Assembly (NCBI GenBank): GCA_002781805.1
Contig: PFFZ01000028.1
Span: 1,200-7,249 of the forward strand
Reading direction: 5' to 3'
Source of the DNA: Nitrosopumilales archaeon CG15_BIG_FIL_POST_REV_8_21_14_020_37_12
GTDB lineage: Archaea > Thermoproteota > Nitrososphaeria > Nitrososphaerales > Nitrosopumilaceae
DNA length: 6,050 nucleotides
Shown here: positions 4,676-6,050 of the stretch, in pieces
Layout of the letters: every line of letters starts with the position of its first letter
Numbering within the stretch: position 1 is the first letter of the stretch
Made by a program: the position numbers and the translations under genes
Notes under the pieces: generated by a model
What the model was told of the DNA's origin: nothing
Database searches by the model: none
Seen by the model: only the letters and a program-made list of their open reading frames with translations

Positions 4676-4697
4676 AACCCAAATTTCAATTAAATTC

Positions 4698-5528
4698 ATG
4701 GACATCAAGGGATTATCTGATGATCTTTGTTTGCTCAAAAAAGAATTTGCTAAAAATTATCATGGCACAAGTCATATTCAGGAGATTATCCCTGAAATTT
4801 CCTCAGAAAAATTTCCACTACCTAAAAATGATTTGAAATTACTACATAATTTTGCTGAAAAAAATCCCATCTACCATAATTCATACAAAGAAACGATTCT
4901 CGAAGTTTCATGTATTGTGTATGAGGGAGACATCAACGAATATTGGCTAAATAGCATTAAACATGGTTCTAGCTGCCAGCCGTTTTATCCTACATGGATC
5001 ATGTCTGCATATGTTATGACAATCATTGCAAAGGAACTTGGATACTCTGAATTGATTGATATCGGATCTGGAGACGGACGAATTGCTTATTGTGGCAAAG
5101 TCCTAAACTTACATTCTCATGGAATTGAGATAGATGCTGGATTGGTAGATATACAAAACAAAATTACAGATTTGACACAAATTAATTTTAATCCAAATTG
5201 TGCTGATGCATTAGAATATGATTACTCTACACTACAGTTAAAAAACCCAATTTTTTTCATAGGGGGTTTGCCTCAGATGGGCGGAGACATCTTGGCCACA
5301 AGCATCATTGAGAAAATAAACTTAATTGATAATCTCAGACAAGATACATGTGTTGTTTTTGCAGGTTCTTATTCTAAACACCAATTATCTGAGAACCAAT
5401 CACATGGTGGATGGAGTTCATTGATTAAAAAACACAATCTAAAAGAAATTATGAATATTTCTCTTCCAACAATATGGACATTTGATCAGGACATTGATAC
5501 ACCATATTTCTATACTCGTTTTGATTAA
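4698..5528 (+). CDS. Class I SAM-dependent methyltransferase, substrate unknown, 276 aa
   Basis: Residues 117-150 carry the SAM-binding signature: SELIDIGSGDGR (motif I, 117-128), then a strand ending GIEID (142-146), whose acidic residue E144 or D146 would hold the ribose hydroxyls. CADA at 168-171 fits the adenine-contacting acidic position. The motif IV region reads FFIGGLPQMGG (186-196), not the NPPY or DPPY of amino-methylating DNA and rRNA enzymes, so the substrate cannot be read off. The GSGDGR plus GIEID pattern resembles archaeal protein-lysine methyltransferases of the aKMT/Dot1-like kind, which is only a hint. Residues 1-115 form an N-terminal region I do not recognise, with LPKNDLKLLHNFAEK and a WLNSIKHG segment. 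The enzyme looks cytoplasmic. The stop overlaps that of the converging DUF35 gene. Confidence 0.8.
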   Translation: MDIKGLSDDLCLLKKEFAKNYHGTSHIQEIIPEISSEKFPLPKNDLKLLHNFAEKNPIYHNSYKETILEVSCIVYEGDINEYWLNSIKHGSSCQPFYPTWIMSAYVMTIIAKELGYSELIDIGSGDGRIAYCGKVLNLHSHGIEIDAGLVDIQNKITDLTQINFNPNCADALEYDYSTLQLKNPIFFIGGLPQMGGDILATSIIEKINLIDNLRQDTCVVFAGSYSKHQLSENQSHGGWSSLIKKHNLKEIMNISLPTIWTFDQDIDTPYFYTRFD

Positions 5529-5842
5529 TTTGATGTAAATTCAAAAAAATAATCTCCATTTTGAATTCCACATTTTTTAACCATGACACTTTGGTTTATT
5601 TGTGGTATATCATCGGCAATCTTCCCAATGATTTTGACATTTTCATTGAATTCTACTAGACAAAAATAATCATTTCCTTGCTTCGAAAACTCTATTATTT
5701 TTCCTTGTAAAGGGCCCTCTTTGATTGAAACGTTACCAAAACACCGATTGCAATACTCTGAAGGGGGCCATACAATCTTTTTACACTTTAAGCATTCTCC
5801 AACCACAAAATTTCCTTTTTCAAGTTCTGATTCAACATTCAA
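5525..5842 (-). CDS. DUF35 zinc-ribbon/OB-fold protein, acyl-CoA-associated, 105 aa
   Basis: A rubredoxin-like zinc ribbon, C17-x2-C20-x10-C31-x2-C34, sits in the family signature GECLKCKKIVWPPSEYCNRC. It is followed by an OB-fold (about 45-105: GKIIEFSKQG, YFCLVEF, KIIGKI). DUF35 proteins accompany thiolases. In the structurally characterised archaeal thiolase/HMG-CoA synthase complex the DUF35 subunit bridges the two enzymes and helps form the CoA site. Here it follows a thiolase gene on the same strand, so it is probably that enzyme's partner in the cytoplasm. The start is a TTG at 5842 inside a TTGA overlap with the thiolase stop; the nearby ATG at 5838 is out of frame. The N-terminus ELEKGNFVVGEC is the expected spacing before the ribbon, which supports this start. 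The length is slightly short for the family. Confidence 0.9.
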   Translation of the reverse strand: MNVESELEKGNFVVGECLKCKKIVWPPSEYCNRCFGNVSIKEGPLQGKIIEFSKQGNDYFCLVEFNENVKIIGKIADDIPQINQSVMVKKCGIQNGDYFFEFTSN

Positions 5843-6050
5843 TTTTCTAACACCAATACCGTTGATGAGGTAGAAGCTGCTGACATGTTATGAACTAGTC
5901 CTATTTTTGGATTATCGATTTGTCGGTTTTCAGCTTTTGATTGAAGTTGTTGTACGATTTCAATCGTCTGTGCAATTCCTGTAGCTCCTAATGGGTGTCC
6001 TGAACCAATCAACCCTCCCCGTGGATTGATCTTTGGGTTGTCCGTTGCAA
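5839..6050 (-). CDS. Thiolase family protein, C-terminal 69 residues, cut by the right window edge
   Basis: The frame enters from the right edge (first full codon at 6048) and stops with TGA at 5841-5839. It contains NPRGGLIGSGHPLGATG, the thiolase signature with the catalytic histidine of GHPLGATG, then a helix (IAQTIEIVQQL) and IGLVHNMSAA near the end. Thiolases condense or cleave acyl-CoA units. With a DUF35 partner this is probably acetyl-CoA C-acetyltransferase, for the mevalonate pathway or the acetoacetyl-CoA cleaving step of the hydroxypropionate/hydroxybutyrate cycle. The visible part has no cysteine: where classical thiolases have a second catalytic Cys, this one reads NMSAASTSSTVLV. 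That is common in archaeal and SCP2-thiolase-like members, so a lipid-transfer-type or other acyl-CoA role is possible. The nucleophilic cysteine would be outside the window. Confidence 0.9.
   Translation of the reverse strand, partial: ATDNPKINPRGGLIGSGHPLGATGIAQTIEIVQQLQSKAENRQIDNPKIGLVHNMSAASTSSTVLVLEN

Larger units (their letters stand above)
4432..4697. other. Remainder of the 4238-4697 intergenic gap
   Basis: There is no conventional gene here. It holds short inverted repeats: ACAAAT/ATTTGT at 4432-4452; CAATCCAA (4470-4477) pairing with TTGG-AAA-ATTG (4485-4495) with a bulge; and CTCAAT/ATTGAG at 4614-4634 with a 9-nt loop. It also holds a doubtful 36-codon ORF (4501-4611) and the methyltransferase promoter. 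Such hairpins are frequent in AT-rich DNA. Apart from the promoter, I see no strong signal in this stretch. Confidence 0.4.

Overview
The window looks like the chromosome of an ammonia-oxidising archaeon of the Nitrososphaerota (Thaumarchaeota), most like the marine Nitrosopumilus group. The base composition is low in G+C (about one third by eye) and genes are short and close together. Most starts have an archaeal box A (TATA element) 22-30 nt upstream, the spacing expected for leaderless mRNAs. There is an archaeal-type Holliday junction resolvase, a DUF35/thiolase gene pair, and several small proteins I cannot place in a widespread family. The assignment rests on gene content and style, with no marker gene. 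No tRNA, rRNA, CRISPR array, insertion sequence or origin is visible.

Layout. At 1-72 (-) an open frame enters from the left edge. Threonine synthase (thrC) lies at 92-1429/1444 (-). A 139-residue helical protein (1521-1940, -) and a 124-residue helical protein (2054-2428, +) diverge from a 113-nt shared promoter region. The second overlaps by ATGA with a 33-codon cysteine-rich microprotein (2425-2526, +). This converges on a 38-codon cysteine-rich microprotein on the other strand (2561-2677, -). Three minus-strand genes follow: a 108-residue acidic protein with a lysine tail, a 158-residue protein with a disordered acidic N-terminus, and a 187-residue Hjc-like PD-(D/E)XK nuclease.

Next is a 460-nt gap (4238-4697) with no conventional gene but with clear structure. 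It holds a 9-bp inverted repeat over the nuclease promoter and the best TATA box in the window. A 12-bp palindrome follows, then a short predicted transcript (about 4372-4429) that folds back on itself, ends in T6, and also encodes a leaderless 19-residue ORF. A weaker 36-codon ORF comes after. A class I SAM-dependent methyltransferase (4698-5528, +) then converges, with a 4-nt overlap of stop codons, on a DUF35 acyl-CoA-binding-type protein (5525-5842, -). The DUF35 gene is coupled through a TTGA overlap to a thiolase whose last 69 residues are visible (5839-6050, -).

How the genes relate. thrC serves amino-acid biosynthesis. The nuclease serves recombination and repair. Thiolase and DUF35 probably form one complex in acyl-CoA metabolism, either the mevalonate pathway or the hydroxypropionate/hydroxybutyrate cycle. 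The other genes have no visible pathway link. The points most worth following are the paired cysteine-rich microproteins and the small transcript in the 4.24-4.70 kb gap.
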